DNA of 19,506 nucleotides from Terfezia claveryi (GCA_015179025.1 WHUX01000558.1:1-19506), one strand, 5' to 3'; shown: positions 1 through 9,330, counted from the first letter of the stretch. The notes: a model not told the origin generated them from the sequence alone. Translations and numbers: made by a program.

Positions 1-620
1 CCAGCTTCTTAGCTGCAAACATAGAATAATTGTCCTATTCTTTCTTTCACTTGTCCCATCAGTCTGGGGTGATATGTGGAAGATGCTTTATGCATAATTC
101 CATTCTTCTGCATCCAATCTTGAAATGTAGAGACATAAACAAGGGGTCTTGGTCAGAAACAATTTCATAAGGAAATCCCACATTAGGCTTAATGAATCTT
201 TCAAAATATCAAAACCCCTAATGTGTCAACATTATCTGCAACAGGTAATAGAAATGTAAAATCAGAATGCCTGTCAGTCATAACTAATAACTTATGAAAT
301 AACAACATATAAGGCTTGTCATCTTTAGGAGTTCTGTAACTAAGAGTAAATTTAGTACATGAGATCATAACAGGTTCCATACTAAGAAAATCCATAGCTA
401 TACTACCCCATGGCCTGGTAAGTACATTCAGAGGAGTAAGAAATCCAGGAGGTTTTTGTGTGGATCCTTTGGTGATTTGGCAAGTTTCACAACTCCTCAC
501 AAATTGTTCAACTTGCTTATAAAAATCCTGAAAGAGGTACTTATTGGTAAGCTCTTCTGCTATTTTTACAAGGCCTCCATGTCCTGTAGTGACATGTGCT
601 TGTTAGATAAGGGCTTTAGA
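1..620 (-). pseudogene. Element A integrase: HHCC zinc domain and part of catalytic core
   Basis: The integrase inserts reverse-transcribed DNA into the host genome. The zinc-binding domain shows His at 594-596 and 579-581 (motif HVTTGH) and a CETC pair with Cys at 489-491 and 480-482. The core shows the first Asp in AMDFLS (390-392), the second Asp in VSDQDP (152-154), and Glu in SERKN (46-48), the last after a shift of reading frame next to a YHP motif. Spacing between the second Asp and the Glu fits D35E within a base or two. A stop or shift near 200 separates two core fragments. The C-terminal domain is outside the window. Family identity is secure; function is lost. Confidence 0.82.
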
Positions 621-1138
621 GGCAGGGTTACTTTTAACTTGTAGTCCCTTGGGAATAACTATCCTCCAAGCAAAATTCTTCAGGAGATATATGAATCTAT
701 CCTGTACCTTCACTGTAGGTACTTGTTCTCCTTTCTTAACTCTTAAGTACAGTGGTCCAAACACTGTATCTTTTTCCAGCTCTTCTCCATAATACCATTC
801 CAACTCATGATCTCTTATTCACTTAGTAATTACTAAATCTAGTTCTATGCTCTTTTCATCTTCATCCTGGACTCCTAGTGTCTTTTTCAGGTAGTCACTA
901 TTGTGGAAGGGCTTATTGAGGGTCTTCAAGTTGTTTTTTCTAGTGTTACAGGAGCTGACAAAGTTTTTGTTCAGGTTATAGTAGCCAAGACAATACTTGC
1001 ATCTTGGTATCTCTTTTCCTCCTATGGTAGTGACTTTGGGAAGCTTTGGGTATAAGTGGGACCAGTGACCATCTTGGTTGTATATAATACATTTCCTAAT
1101 AGTTTCTTTGGTAGTGGATGGAGCTTGTTGTCAAGGGG
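621..1138 (-). pseudogene. Element A linker upstream of integrase
   Basis: This is decayed coding sequence between the zinc-knuckle module and the integrase zinc domain. A 66-codon open stretch at 603-803 (MEWYYGEELEKD at its start) reads directly towards the integrase His residues, and resembles the linker that precedes integrase in gypsy elements. The rest (about 804-1138) is broken by stops in every minus frame. It keeps only short plausible runs such as TKMVTGPTYTQ near 1050. I see no other gene here. Confidence 0.5.
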
Positions 1139-1321
1139 GCATTTGTTGCGGAGGTGAGTGGTTTCTATGCAGTTGGTACATTTAGGGAGAGGAAATTTAG
1201 TGTGTTTAGGACAATCCTCTTTGAAGTGTCCAAATGCCTAATATTTGTCATAAAGATTAATACCAAGATCTTTGTTATTACATTGGGAAGTTTTGTGGTC
1301 CACTTTACCATATTGGGAACA
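1139..1321 (-). pseudogene. Element A triple CCHC zinc-knuckle module, RIP-damaged
   Basis: In one minus frame three retroviral-type zinc knuckles follow each other. Knuckle 1 (1280-1321) reads C-x2-Y-x4-H-x4-C. Knuckle 2 (1211-1252) reads Y-x2-Y-x4-H-x4-C with a TAG just after the second Tyr. Knuckle 3 (1139-1180) is a perfect C-x2-C-x4-H-x4-C. Each spans exactly 42 bases. The three Tyr codons are TAT where TGT would be needed for Cys, and the TAG replaces a likely CAG. All four changes are G-to-A or C-to-T in the RIP context. Such knuckles bind nucleic acid and normally sit at the C-terminus of Gag. Here they lie between RNase H and integrase, which is unusual. Confidence 0.75.
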
Positions 1322-2225
1322 AAACTCTTTGCCCTAAGTTTTGTTGGAGGATGGGAGGATTGGTTGCTCAGGGAAGATGTCAGGAAGGGTGCTAATAGAG
1401 GATGTAGGTGAGGCTCCTGGAGGAGGAGGAGGCTGAAAGTTCACCTTCTTGTTGTCTACCTCATCCTTGTACTTAGGTGAGGCTGCCCTTCTTTTCAAGG
1501 TACCTTCAAGAGTGGGGTTCCACTCCTGAAGGTTTTCCACAACTACAGAACCCCTGTTAGCCCTTCTCAAGGACTATTCTATCTGTTCTATAGTCATGGG
1601 TTCCCTGGCTCTTTCCTATTCCTCAGGTTCATCTGAGTTAGAAGACTCATCTACAAGGGTCCATTCCTGTGGGTCCTCTGCCTCAGGGCAGCAAGAGTAG
1701 AGGGAGAGGAGGTACTAGGCTTTTGTTAATAACCACTTGAAACTTGGGTTTTCTTGTAACTGACCTTCCTCTCTCTTCCTCCTCTTGTTGTTGCTGTTGG
1801 GCCTGGGCCCTGGTAGTGGTGCAGCAGTTTGGACTGCTGCTGGCTCCTGCTGGAGCTGTCTGAGCCTGAAATTTCTTTTAGTCTCAAAGATGCATTAAGG
1901 CCTTCCTGTCATGCCAGGTGGCCTAGTGCCATCAACCTCCTGCACAGGTCTTGTGGGAGGTTGTGGTGTGATCTGGAGAGGAGGGAGTCTCCTTCTCCTT
2001 TGATAGTGTTGGGAGATTTCTCCCAAGGATTGGTGGAGTCACTGGTCTCCCAGTGGCTCCTCTAATCCTGAGCTGTTGTTTGGGGAAGGCATGGTGTGAT
2101 GGAGAATGTGGGGGAGGAGTTTTCTTGAAAGTTTGTATGGGAACAGAGAGGTGGTTGGTTACTACTGGATGTTGTAGTAAGGCAGTTGTGTGGTGAGAAG
2201 ACTGTCCAGTAGAGGGGATTCCAGA
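1322..2225 (-). pseudogene. Element A low-complexity Pro/Ser/Gln/Glu segment
   Basis: This segment continues downstream of the RNase H end (ADVLSRGVYS). It reads as a Ser/Thr/Pro/His-rich stretch to about 1932, then a Gln run (QQQQQEEEE near 1770-1790), an acidic part near 1625-1670 and a Pro run (PPPPPG near 1415-1432). It leads straight into the zinc knuckles. Stops occur about every 60-130 codons, several of them TAG at expected Gln positions. Composition is that of a disordered linker or the basic and proline-rich tail of a Gag. No enzymatic motif is visible. It could be an unusually long RNase H-integrase linker, or a Gag fragment from another element inserted into pol. Confidence 0.5.
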
Positions 2226-2600
2226 GGGACTATATACTCCTCTGGACAGTACATCTGCTATGTGGTTGTCCTTGCCCTGAATGTATTCTAGGGTTAGGTC
2301 AAACTGACTCATAGTCTCTTGCCACTTCTTTCATCTGACTTTCAGGGATACTATCCATAAATGTGACTAAGGGTTTGTGATCTGTTTGGATGATCACTTT
2401 GTGACCCTGTAGTTCAGGCCTGAAATACCTCAGTGAGTCAACAATTGCTAATAATTCCTTATCAGTTGTTGTGTAATTCATTTGTCCATCATTTAATTTC
2501 CTAGAGTGAAATTCTGCTGGCCTGATAACACCATTCTCCATTTGGCCAATCCATCCTGAATCCCTGTATTACTGGCATCAGTAATTAAATAGATTGGAAG
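2226..2600 (-). pseudogene. Element A RNase H domain
   Basis: RNase H removes the RNA strand of the RNA-DNA hybrid during reverse transcription. Four acidic positions of the RNase H fold can be found in order: Asp in TDASN (2577-2579), Glu in TTTDKELLAIV, Asp in QTDHKPLVTF, and Asp in KDNHIADVLSR. A frameshift lies near 2540, between TDASN and the NGVIRPAEFHSRKL run. A second lies near 2310-2325, between PESQMK and the MSQFDLTLEYIQG run. The order and motifs match the Ty3/gypsy type RNase H that directly follows RT. Non-functional as it stands. Confidence 0.82.
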
Positions 2601-2619
2601 GCCTGAGTCATGATTAATT

Positions 2620-3615
2620 GGTTTGAGCACTTTATTGCTCATTATTAGCTCTTAATCTTTTAATGACTCATTATGCAAGGAGTCCACATGTGCTTCTTTG
2701 TTGATTGCAATTCTGATAGTGGTTTGGCTACAGCTCCCAATTCTGGACAAAACCTTCTCAAGTAATTAACCATCCCTAGAAACTTTTGCAATTTCTTTTT
2801 TGAGTCAGGGATTGGGTAATTTGCTATTGAGTTGATTTTTCTGGATCCATTTCTAGCCCTTGTTTGGTGACAATGAATCCCAGTACTTTTAGCCTTGGAG
2901 CAAGGATTTGGCATTTCTTTTTGTTGAAGAAAAACTTTTCTAGCCAATATCCTGCAGATCCCTCTCAACACTTCTTTATGTTCTCCAGGGTATCTGTGCC
3001 AATCAGAATGTCATCTAAATAAACCATGACAGTCTTTCCAATATAATCTCTTAATAACCAGTTCATAGCCCTCATCATGGTTGCAGGTGCATTGCAATCA
3101 CCTTGCTGCATACCAATGAGTCAAATTTCCCTATGATTTGTAAAGGTGCTATGTTTTACTGATTCATGTGCATGCCTAATATTGTGATAGCCATCTGCCA
3201 GATCAGCTGCTGAGATATATTCCTTGCTAGCTATCCAGTCTAATATTGCTTTGATATTTGGCATGGGTGTTTTATCCTTTTGTACTAGCTTATTTCTAGG
3301 TACACAGTGCAATAAGAATCTGGCTTGTTGTTTGCCATTCTTATCTAAATCCCTTTTAGGCTGTGTAAACATAAGGATACTGTTGAGTGAGCTAGATGGT
3401 ACTATCCTTCCAGATTCTAGCTCTGTCCTCATTTTCTCAGTCACTTGATCCAGAAACCTTGTATAGTTTGTATAGTATGCAGGTTCCCAAGTTGCACCAT
3501 CAGGAACTATAATTTTATGTTGCATGATGTCATAAGGTTCTCTGATTGGTGGTAATGCAGTTGGCTTTTCTTCTGGGAATAGTTCAGGGAATTCTTCAAA
3601 TATATTAAACTCCAC
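2620..3615 (-). pseudogene. Element A reverse transcriptase
   Basis: The enzyme copies the element RNA into DNA. Visible RT motifs in order are: a fingers-region start with EFPELFPEE and LESGRIVPS; motif A as SAADLADGYHNI; a QGDCNAPATMMRA-like run; the catalytic motif VYLDDILIGTD, with YLDD at 3010-3021; and a thumb/connection part with KKLQKFLGMVNYLRRF. The frame shifts near 3120 and again within about 2850-2970, so the polymerase is split into at least three blocks. A Lys codon-rich stretch precedes the RNase H. The identity is clear from the motif order. Confidence 0.85.
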
Positions 3616-3688
3616 TTCTTCCAGATTAACTGCATTTGTAATGACTGGAGAGCTTCCATCATCTTCTAGCTCTGACCAATCTGATGAG

Positions 3689-4378
3689 TCAAACCACTCT
3701 TGTGACCATTCCTGGTCTTCTTCTAGGTCTTCTACAGATCATGTGTATCCAAGGATTGCTGGAGTTGGTTTGGGTGGTATATAATCTACCTCCAACTTCA
3801 GTCAAATAGCATTGGATCTTCATTATCATCCAATCTTTCTGTCTGCCTATATTCATAGCTGCAGTTGTGACTCTTCCAAGTGTATCCTTGGTTTTGAGCA
3901 TATTAATATCAATCCTTGTCCTGCCTGTAGGTTGTATAGTAATTGCATTATCTTTGACATTCATAATTGCTTTATAATCCCTCAGTGCAGGTTCACCAAA
4001 TATAACATCCCAGTCCTTCAGGTTGGCCACATAGAATGTCCTAGTTTCTTGGTATCCTTGTAGATTTACTGTGACTGTTGCTGTATTTGTCATTTGAGAT
4101 CTGCTGCCTTTAATTGCAGTTTCTAGAGGTTTCTTGCTGATCTCTTTCAAGGGTATATTAAACAGCTGACAATAATTTGCTGATATCAGGTCTCCACCTG
4201 ATGTACATGGATCAAATAGTGCATAAGCAATATGTCCATTAATTTTAATTTCAGCTGCATTAGAAGTTCTATGGCTTTCTGGCACTAAGAACTTCCTTGA
4301 GTCATTAGGGTTTCTCATAACCTGAAGTGCAGCTGACTCTTGTTGTTTCACATCAATTTCCTGATAAGCTGTTTTCAC
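3689..4378 (-). pseudogene. Element A retropepsin-like aspartic protease
   Basis: Gypsy proteases cut the Gag-Pol precursor. A 229-codon open stretch carries ALFDPCTSGGDLIS at about residues 53-66, with the presumed catalytic Asp at 4211-4213. The Asp-Pro-Cys-Thr motif replaces the usual Asp-Thr/Ser-Gly. A later NLKDWDVIFGEPALRDY run (around residue 115-130) fits the second conserved block (hydrophobic-Asp-hydrophobic-hydrophobic-Gly). The frame overlaps the end of the upstream Gag frame by a few bases and is followed by the RT frame, as in Gag-Pol elements. Start and stop of this block are not natural ends. It belongs to one continuous pol that is now broken. Confidence 0.75.
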
Positions 4379-5510
4379 TTTCTGTGGGGGCCAAGTTGGC
4401 TTAGGTCTGAATGGTGATAAGGTGGGAATCTTCTGACTCCTGGTCTAGATCCCATATATTGGTAAGCTGAAGACACCTTCCTATTAGGGCAATCCCTGAA
4501 GTGTGACCCTGTTTTACAGTGATAACAGGACCCTGTCTTGCAGCTTCTTCCCTCTTCTCTCCTGTTCACCATAAGGTATATACTTAGTTTTATCCTTTCT
4601 GGCACTAGGGAAGTTACCATAGAGACCACCTGGTCCACCTTTTTCCTCCTGCCACTTTAGCTGCATTCTTAGCCACTTTTTCAGGCAATTTGAATTCAGA
4701 CTTAGTCCATTCCATAGGTTTACCAGGTCCCCATTGCTCTATCAGCCTTCTTTTGGTGCTGTGCAAGGATTTAGTTCCTGTTTCAGTACATCCTCCTGGA
4801 CTGCAATTTTTCAATATTTCCTCAAAGGTTGACTCATATGATATCAGCCTTTGACTTTAGCCCTAAGCAGGGGTACTAGTCCATCTACTAGTTTCATTTT
4901 TAGTGCATGATCACTTATCATGTCTTTACCATTCAGATCCTTGCACTTAATTTTGAATCTTCCAGGTTCTGTGCATACTGCATGACAGTAATCTGGCCTC
5001 TGATGGTGTGACAGATATTGTTTCCATAGACTTCAGGTGCCACTGTAGAGATGAGTTTACCTCTCAGTTTTAACATAAATTCATGGAAATTCCTGTCCTC
5101 AACATTTTTTTCAGAGCAGTACTGATTATACCAAGTCTGAGCACTCTTCTCAAACATAAAGCTTGCTCTATCCAACTTTCCCAACTTGCTATATCCATCC
5201 CTTATATTCTACCCACTTCTGCAACTGTTGCACATAATTGTCAAAGGTAGTTTGATCCCTCCATTTCTCTGATACTCCATCAATCATTGGGGATTGGGAA
5301 TTTTTGCAAGTTTGTTTGCCTTTTGACTAGAGATTTGCTGATTGTTGTGATGGTATCTTTGACCAGTCTTTTTAGACCATTCCAAGTGGTGAGGGCTAGG
5401 TTCTCTAGTTGACCTTTTCTTCCTGTTCATCAGAGCCATTATCTGACTCATCACCCTCAGATCCAGATCCTGGGTCCTCACTGCCACCTCCAGCCACACT
5501 AGAGCTCCTT
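4379..5510 (-). pseudogene. Element A Gag core with one CCHC-like knuckle
   Basis: Gag forms the virus-like particle. Fragments in different minus frames read as capsid-like sequence: MIDGVSEKWRD near 5283, KSAQTWYNQYCSEKN near 5140, VAPEVYGNNICHT near 5040. A basic tail then ends in CYHCKTGSHFRDC (4489-4527). That knuckle has C-x2-C-x4-H-x3-C, one residue short of canonical spacing. At least four frameshifts or stops separate the blocks (near 5185-5210, 4930, 4815 and 4620). The upstream piece at 5284-5499 is rich in Ser, Asp and basic residues. The order Gag then protease supports the assignment. Confidence 0.7.
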
Positions 5511-6250
5511 CTAGACTTCTTGTCAGGAGTCTTACCCTTTTTGGTATGTGTTGGCTTTTTCTTATCTAGGTGGTGGCATATCTTTTTCAGATATTTCTTC
5601 TATATCTGTTTCATATTCCTTCTTCTTCTCCTCATACTGGACACTCTTTCCTTACCCTTGTCCTTAGCTCCAAACAGTTTCCTTCCATTTCCTCATGAGT
5701 TTCCTCAGTTTCTGGAGGAGGCACTATTTCTGGAGTTTCCAGATCATAAGGTACCCATAAGCATGTACTGTGTCAGGAAAGGCCAGTTTAATTAGCCATG
5801 GAACTCCTTTACATGGGTTATAGGTGGGTAAGGCCATATTGATTTTGAGGTTGATGAGAGTGCATTTACTTTAATGCTTGTCAAATTGTCTTTTTGTTGA
5901 AATCATGAACTTTTCTGCTGCTTCAGCTAATAGTTCCTTTTTTTCTTTTTAACAACATGTGTTTATTGTTAGGTATATAAATACCTGAGATATCCTTTGG
6001 TACCATGAACTCATTTTTATCCCAAAAGGCTTTTGATGCAGAGGTGTTATAATTTACTTCAGGCATATGAATTTGGCTGAATTATTTCCCTTGTTTCTTT
6101 CTTCAATGTCTTTCCTTCCGGAACTTCTTTTTAGGGGTATTGACTAACTTGCCTTGAGTGCTTCTAGCTCCTCACTTGTCATTGCCTTTCTCCTGCCTTT
6201 CTAGTCTTTCTCCTCTCCTTCATTACACTAGTCTTTTTTTAGGAGTCTCC
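5511..6250 (-). pseudogene. Element A upstream Gag-like coding remnant
   Basis: There is no long open frame, but minus-strand runs look coding and point the same way as Gag: AFWDKNEFMVPKDISGIYIP near 5980-6040, LLAEAAEKFMISTKRQFD near 5890-5940, NPCKGVPWLIKLAFPD near 5780-5830, and an acidic run PPPETEETHEEMEGN near 5690-5735. They lie in different frames with small indels between them. The simplest reading is an N-terminal extension of Gag, or a short upstream ORF of element A. I recognise no domain. The right limit at about 6250 is set by where these runs stop and by the plus-strand frame that starts there. Confidence 0.4.
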
Positions 6251-6579
6251 ATGTCTATCAGATATTATACCACTGATTCCTTGGACTCTGTTTCTTCTAT
6301 TCCTTCTTTCTAAGTATCCTGATGAGGAAGGATCTGTTTCTTATCAACTTCCTTCTTCTGCTCTTTTTGTTGCCTCTGATACCAAGGTGAATTATGGTAA
6401 GGGGGCAAATTTCTTAAAGAGGAAAAGGGTTACATTTGTTGATGAGATTGTTTTGGGAGCAGGGTTTTTCCTACTAATGCTAGAAAGAAGGTTGAGTGGA
6501 AAGATAAGAGTTGGAGTACTAGGTATTTGTGTTCTTTTTGTAGGAAGAAGTATAGGCTGTTTCCTTGTTCCTTATATTG
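6251..6579 (+). pseudogene. 5' part of a small plus-strand frame split by element B
   Basis: From an ATG at 6251 the plus strand reads MSIRYYTTDSLDSVSS. After a one-base shift near 6310 it continues KYPDEEGSVSYQLPSS and then KRKRVTFVDEIVLGAGFF. After a second shift near 6455-6470 it gives an open frame containing YLCSFCRKKYRLFPC that runs into the TATTG target site. With element B and one TATTG copy removed, this last frame continues without interruption to a TAG at 15943-15945. The open part from 6446 is exactly 95 codons with the stop. The motif C-x2-C-x8-C is visible. I do not recognise the family. It lies divergent to element A Gag, and could be a host gene remnant or an ORF of A itself. 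Confidence 0.4.
6575..6579. repeat. Left target-site duplication of element B (TATTG)
   Basis: The five bases TATTG directly precede the LTR start TGTAACGAGG. They are repeated at 15790-15794, directly after the other LTR end. Five bases is the usual duplication of Ty3/gypsy integrases. Confidence 0.93.
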
Positions 6580-7119
6580 TGTAACGAGGACTCTGGGGGA
6601 CAAGGCGACTAAGGAGTATGCCGGGGGAGTGGCAAGGGGCAATCGCACACATAGGAGCGCTACGTGTGTGATCTGGGGAAAGGCTAGGGTAAGACACATG
6701 TAGGAATGCTACGTGTGTGACCAGGGGAAGGCTGAGACGGGGGCAAGGGCAAGAGGCAAGAGAGGCAGAGGGCAAGGGACACGAGGCACGCGGAGGCAGT
6801 TGTACTGCAGAGTTGTTTGTACGAGACAAGGATGTGTACAAGGGAGGTGCACAAGCACTGGGAGAAGCAAGGTCCTGTATTGGGTATACAAGATGTTGGA
6901 TAGGGATCCAATGAGAGGGCGGAGAAACGAAGATATATATATATGATTTCAGGCCAAGGCCTTGGAAGGAATAAGCTTTCCAAGATTCCTATCTCGGAGG
7001 CTAACATAACAATCACCCATCGACGACACCTGAACAAGCTTGTTCGAGTATCAAAACAGCACGATACCCGAACAAGCCTGTTCGAGTGTCAAATCAAGAC
7101 TAAGGATACGGTTGTGACA
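6580..7119 (-). repeat. 3' LTR of element B (intact, 540 bp)
   Basis: The end motif TG...CA is present. The sequence matches 12307-12552 joined to 15493-15789 along its whole length (541 bp). It has an AT-alternating TATA-like stretch at 6933-6944 and, just downstream in sense, ATGTTGGAT on the plus strand at 6893-6901. Two hairpin-forming segments lie at 6646-6670 and 6695-6717. Each pairs CACACRTAG-like and CTACGTGTG arms around a 5-base loop. They are part of a tandem duplication of about 50 bp. Short open frames crossing this LTR in several frames are chance products of its composition. Confidence 0.95.
6931..6944 (-). promoter_or_regulatory. TATA-like element in 3' LTR of B
   Basis: An alternating AT run lies on the sense (minus) strand of the LTR. 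It ends about 30 bases before ATCCAACAT (6893-6901), the proposed transcript start. The same pair of signals is present in the 5' LTR. Confidence 0.5.
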
Positions 7120-7134
7120 CTATTCCCCCTTTAG
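7120..7134 (-). other. Polypurine tract of element B
   Basis: On the minus strand the bases just before the 3' LTR read CTAAAGGGGGAATAG, a purine run ending at the LTR border. This is where plus-strand DNA synthesis is primed in LTR retrotransposons. Position, orientation and composition all fit. Confidence 0.85.
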
Positions 7135-7275
7135 GCTGGAGCTCCAATGACGGGGGCCTAGGCACAACAACCAGTGAATAACACAGAAAACAACAAGTGC
7201 GATAATGAGGACCCTAACCCTAACTCTAAACAACAATAAGAACATAAACAACAACAAGAATGCAAAGTCACGACC
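7135..7275 (-). other. 3' untranslated region of element B
   Basis: This is noncoding sequence between the end of pol and the polypurine tract. It is rich in TTGTTGTT-type runs on the sense strand, and holds two adjacent TTAGGG units (plus strand 7213-7224, CCCTAACCCTAA). I see no other element in it. Confidence 0.6.
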
Positions 7276-7659
7276 TCAGTTGACTGGGCAAGGCTTCCTG
7301 AGGTATCGCTGGTGGAATAGGATAACTAAATCCTGCACATTCTCCAAGTCCTTTGCGGGTTGCCAAGTAGCCTCCTCGTCCCCTAACCACTTGACCTTAT
7401 ACTGAACTCGTCCATAGTGTTTCCTTGAGTCCAGTACCTCCTCAACCTCCCACTCCTCTTCACCTGCAATCACCACTGGAGGAGGTGGGGGGTGCTTTTG
7501 CCCGGGAAGGGGATCATCGGCGGCTGGCTCGATCTCTGAGACATGAACGACTAAATGGCGCTTGATATCCTTGGGAAATCTCAGCCGGTAAGCATGAGTG
7601 CCCACAGCTGCTAACACCTTATAGGGGCCTAGGAACTTGTGATCCAACTTACGAGAGGG
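7276..7659 (-). pseudogene. Element B integrase C-terminus with chromodomain
   Basis: The frame starts just after a TGA at 7657-7659 that interrupts WTK-PSRKLDHKFLGPYKV, where related elements carry an Arg; CGA to TGA is a likely cause. The first part is the GPY/F module (FLGPYKVL). A Pro-rich hinge (PPPPP) follows, then a chromodomain at about 7300-7458: EEEWEVEEVLDSR, VQYKVKWLG, ATWQPAKDL, HQRY. Chromodomains of this type steer integration towards modified histone H3. The first cage position is Trp rather than the more common Tyr. The natural stop follows PCPVN. This domain alone is well preserved. Confidence 0.88.
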
Positions 7660-8334
7660 TCATTTTGTCCAGAAGTGTCTGCTAGAGAGCCATACCTTGT
7701 CTCCTGGTTGGTATTTGGGGGCCGGTAACCTAGACCCGTTGGCGTATTCTGCTTGCCTGACCTGAGCATAACCCAACTCAGTCTTCAGGGTAGAGTGGAG
7801 TTCAGAAATCTGTGTGGTGAACTCCTTGGCTGGGGCATTCTCCCTAGCCTTGCGCATTGGTGCTAGGGAGTCTACAAACCGAGGGTGCCAGCCATAATTG
7901 GCCAGGAATGGGGACGTTTTCAGCAACTCGGAGAACTGGTTGTTGGTGGCAAATTCGCAGGTTGCTAGCAACGAAACCCAGTTGTTCTGCTGGTAGCTGA
8001 CAAAGGCCCGCAGATACTGTTCCATAATCGTATTCATCCTTTCTGATTGGCCATCCGTCTGGGGGTGGTAAGCTATTGACAAACAAACTTTGATCCACAG
8101 AAGTTCGCAGAAGGCTTGCCAGAATTCTAAGGTAAACTGAGGGCCACGGTCGGACACGATTGATTCAGGGAGGCCATGGTATCGGAATACATTATTGAGG
8201 TAGAGGTTGGCTAACTCCAGAGCAAAGCAGGTATCCCGGCAAGATATAACATGCCTCATCTTCGTCAACCGATCCACCACTATCAGGATGGCATTAAATC
8301 CCGAGTCCTTCGGCAACCCAGTTACAAAGTCCAT
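7660..8334 (-). pseudogene. Element B integrase catalytic core
   Basis: This is a 224-codon open block with all three catalytic acids: Asp2 in MDFVTGL, Asp62 in VSDRGPQF (8149-8151) and Glu98 in TDGQSERMN (8041-8043). Exactly 35 residues lie between the last two. The block continues through EQYLRAFVSYQQNNWV and TSPFLANYGWHPRF to KYQPGDKVWLSS. It looks intact within itself, but stops on either side cut it from the zinc domain and the chromodomain. It is the best-conserved enzyme domain in the window. Confidence 0.9.
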
Positions 8335-8763
8335 GGTTAGGTGTTGCTAGGGCCGATCTGGGATCTCTAGGGGCTACAAGGTTCCATAGGGGGCATGACG
8401 AGTGGGTTTTGCATGCTTGCAGATATGGAAGTTCCGTATGTACTGTTCTACCCTCCTTTCACTGGTCGATCCATGTGTATTGTCTAGCTAGTAGTTCTAA
8501 CGTCTTAGCCACTTCAAGGTGACCTGCAGCCAGGGTATCATAGTGTTCCTTGATCAGCTGCATCCACAGCTCTCCTTCAGGTATATAAAGCCGATCTAGG
8601 TGGTATAGGAGGCCATCCTGAGTGGTGCACTCGGCTAGGGAAATCTTGGTATGATGGCGCTGTCCAGACTCCACTGCGGTAATTATATCCTTAACCAGGT
8701 CGTCCTCCGTATATGCCCGTCGTATCCGCAGAAGGAGATCTGCTCTGGGGTTCGCTTCAGCTT
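8335..8763 (-). pseudogene. Element B integrase zinc-binding domain and linker
   Basis: The HHCC domain shows His at 8543-8545 (EHYDTLAAG) and 8519-8521 (AGHLEV). The second pair is NFHICKHAKP, in which the first Cys is Phe (8428-8430) and the second Cys is kept (8419-8421). One frameshift follows WIDQ near 8455. Two in-frame TAGs, near 8370 and 8350, separate it from the core. The second lies where a Trp codon is expected before QHLTMDF, so TGG to TAG. The upstream linker reads [16 protein letters not shown] and [18 protein letters not shown]. Confidence 0.8.
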
Positions 8764-8871
8764 TAGCATCAGCATCAACATCAGCATCAGCATCAGCATC
8801 AACATCAGCATTAGTATCAGCATCAGCATCGGCATCAGCATTAGCATCAGCATGAGCATCAGCATCAGCAT
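8764..8871 (-). repeat. In-frame hexanucleotide repeat encoding Asp-Ala run in pol
   Basis: About 18 imperfect copies of a six-base unit (plus strand AGCATC) encode an alternating Asp-Ala tract with scattered Asn, Thr, His and Val on the sense strand. It lies between RNase H and the integrase zinc domain. The matching site in copy C (19030-19065) has only a short [10 protein letters not shown] run, so the tract expanded in B. All frames are open through it, which creates spurious frames on the plus strand. Confidence 0.9.
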
Positions 8872-9330
8872 AGCTATTGGCCACCAGGTCGAGATTTTCA
8901 GGTTTCAGTACCACCTAATTTTGGTACTTCAGCCTTTCATCCCCCCTTTAGGGAGATCCCTAATCTCCTAGTCAGTGCATCAGGCTTACCCCCAGCTTTT
9001 CCAGGCCAATACTTTATCTTGAAGTTGAATCGAGATAAGAACTCCGACCACCTAGCCTGCTATAGGTTCAGTAGCTTAGTGGTGGTGAAGTACTCAAGAT
9101 TCTTATGATCAGATAGCACCTCGATGATCCCCTTGGCTGACTCCAGGTGAGGCCTCTATTCTCAAAAGCTTGGACAATGGCTATTAATTCCTTATCATAG
9201 ATCTCGTAATTACACTCTGCTGGGGAGTGCTTTTTGGAGAAATAGGCCACCGGGTGGAGGACTCCATTGATATACTGGGACAGGATTCCAGCGGAGACAT
9301 AGTCGGAGGTATCGTTTCCATGATACACTC
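8872..9330 (-). pseudogene. Element B RNase H and downstream linker
   Basis: RNase H motifs are present but spread over three frames. The first Asp is at 9311-9313 ([15 protein letters not shown]). Glu is in YDKELIAIV (9188-9190). The third acidic residue is in SDHKNLEYF (9108-9110). [18 protein letters not shown] is intact between them. Frameshifts lie near 9330 and near 9150 (after AFE). The region 8960-9060 keeps the linker ([13 protein letters not shown] and LTRRLG in one frame) but with stops. The connection to RT upstream is by frameshift only. Confidence 0.82.

Larger units (their letters stand above)
1..6250 (-). mobile_element. Retrotransposon A: Ty3/gypsy-type, partial, decayed
   Basis: Read on the minus strand, this stretch gives Gag-like sequence, a CCHC knuckle, an aspartic protease, RT with YLDD, RNase H and an integrase, in Ty3/gypsy order. 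The integrase core reaches base 1, so the 3' end and 3' LTR lie outside the window. No 5' LTR or primer site could be recognised. It may lie beyond the element B insertion, to the right of 15795. The frame is broken many times. Several TAG stops fall where neighbouring residues predict Gln (for example two in an acidic stretch near 1575-1625). Proteins of this element differ clearly from those of elements B and C, so it is another family. The right boundary is an estimate. Confidence 0.85.

Noticed and set aside
6572..7134. Short open frames crossing the LTR on both strands
   Set aside because: They lie in the LTR, start or end at arbitrary points, and have no counterpart conserved in frame in the other LTR.
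7213..7224. Telomeric repeat (two CCCTAA units)
   Set aside because: Only two units, inside the 3' untranslated region of element B, with no further telomere-like sequence. Chance or an old insertion at most.
8651..8971. Plus-strand frame rich in Ser-Ile repeats
   Set aside because: Antisense of the Asp-Ala hexanucleotide repeat in pol, which is open in every frame.
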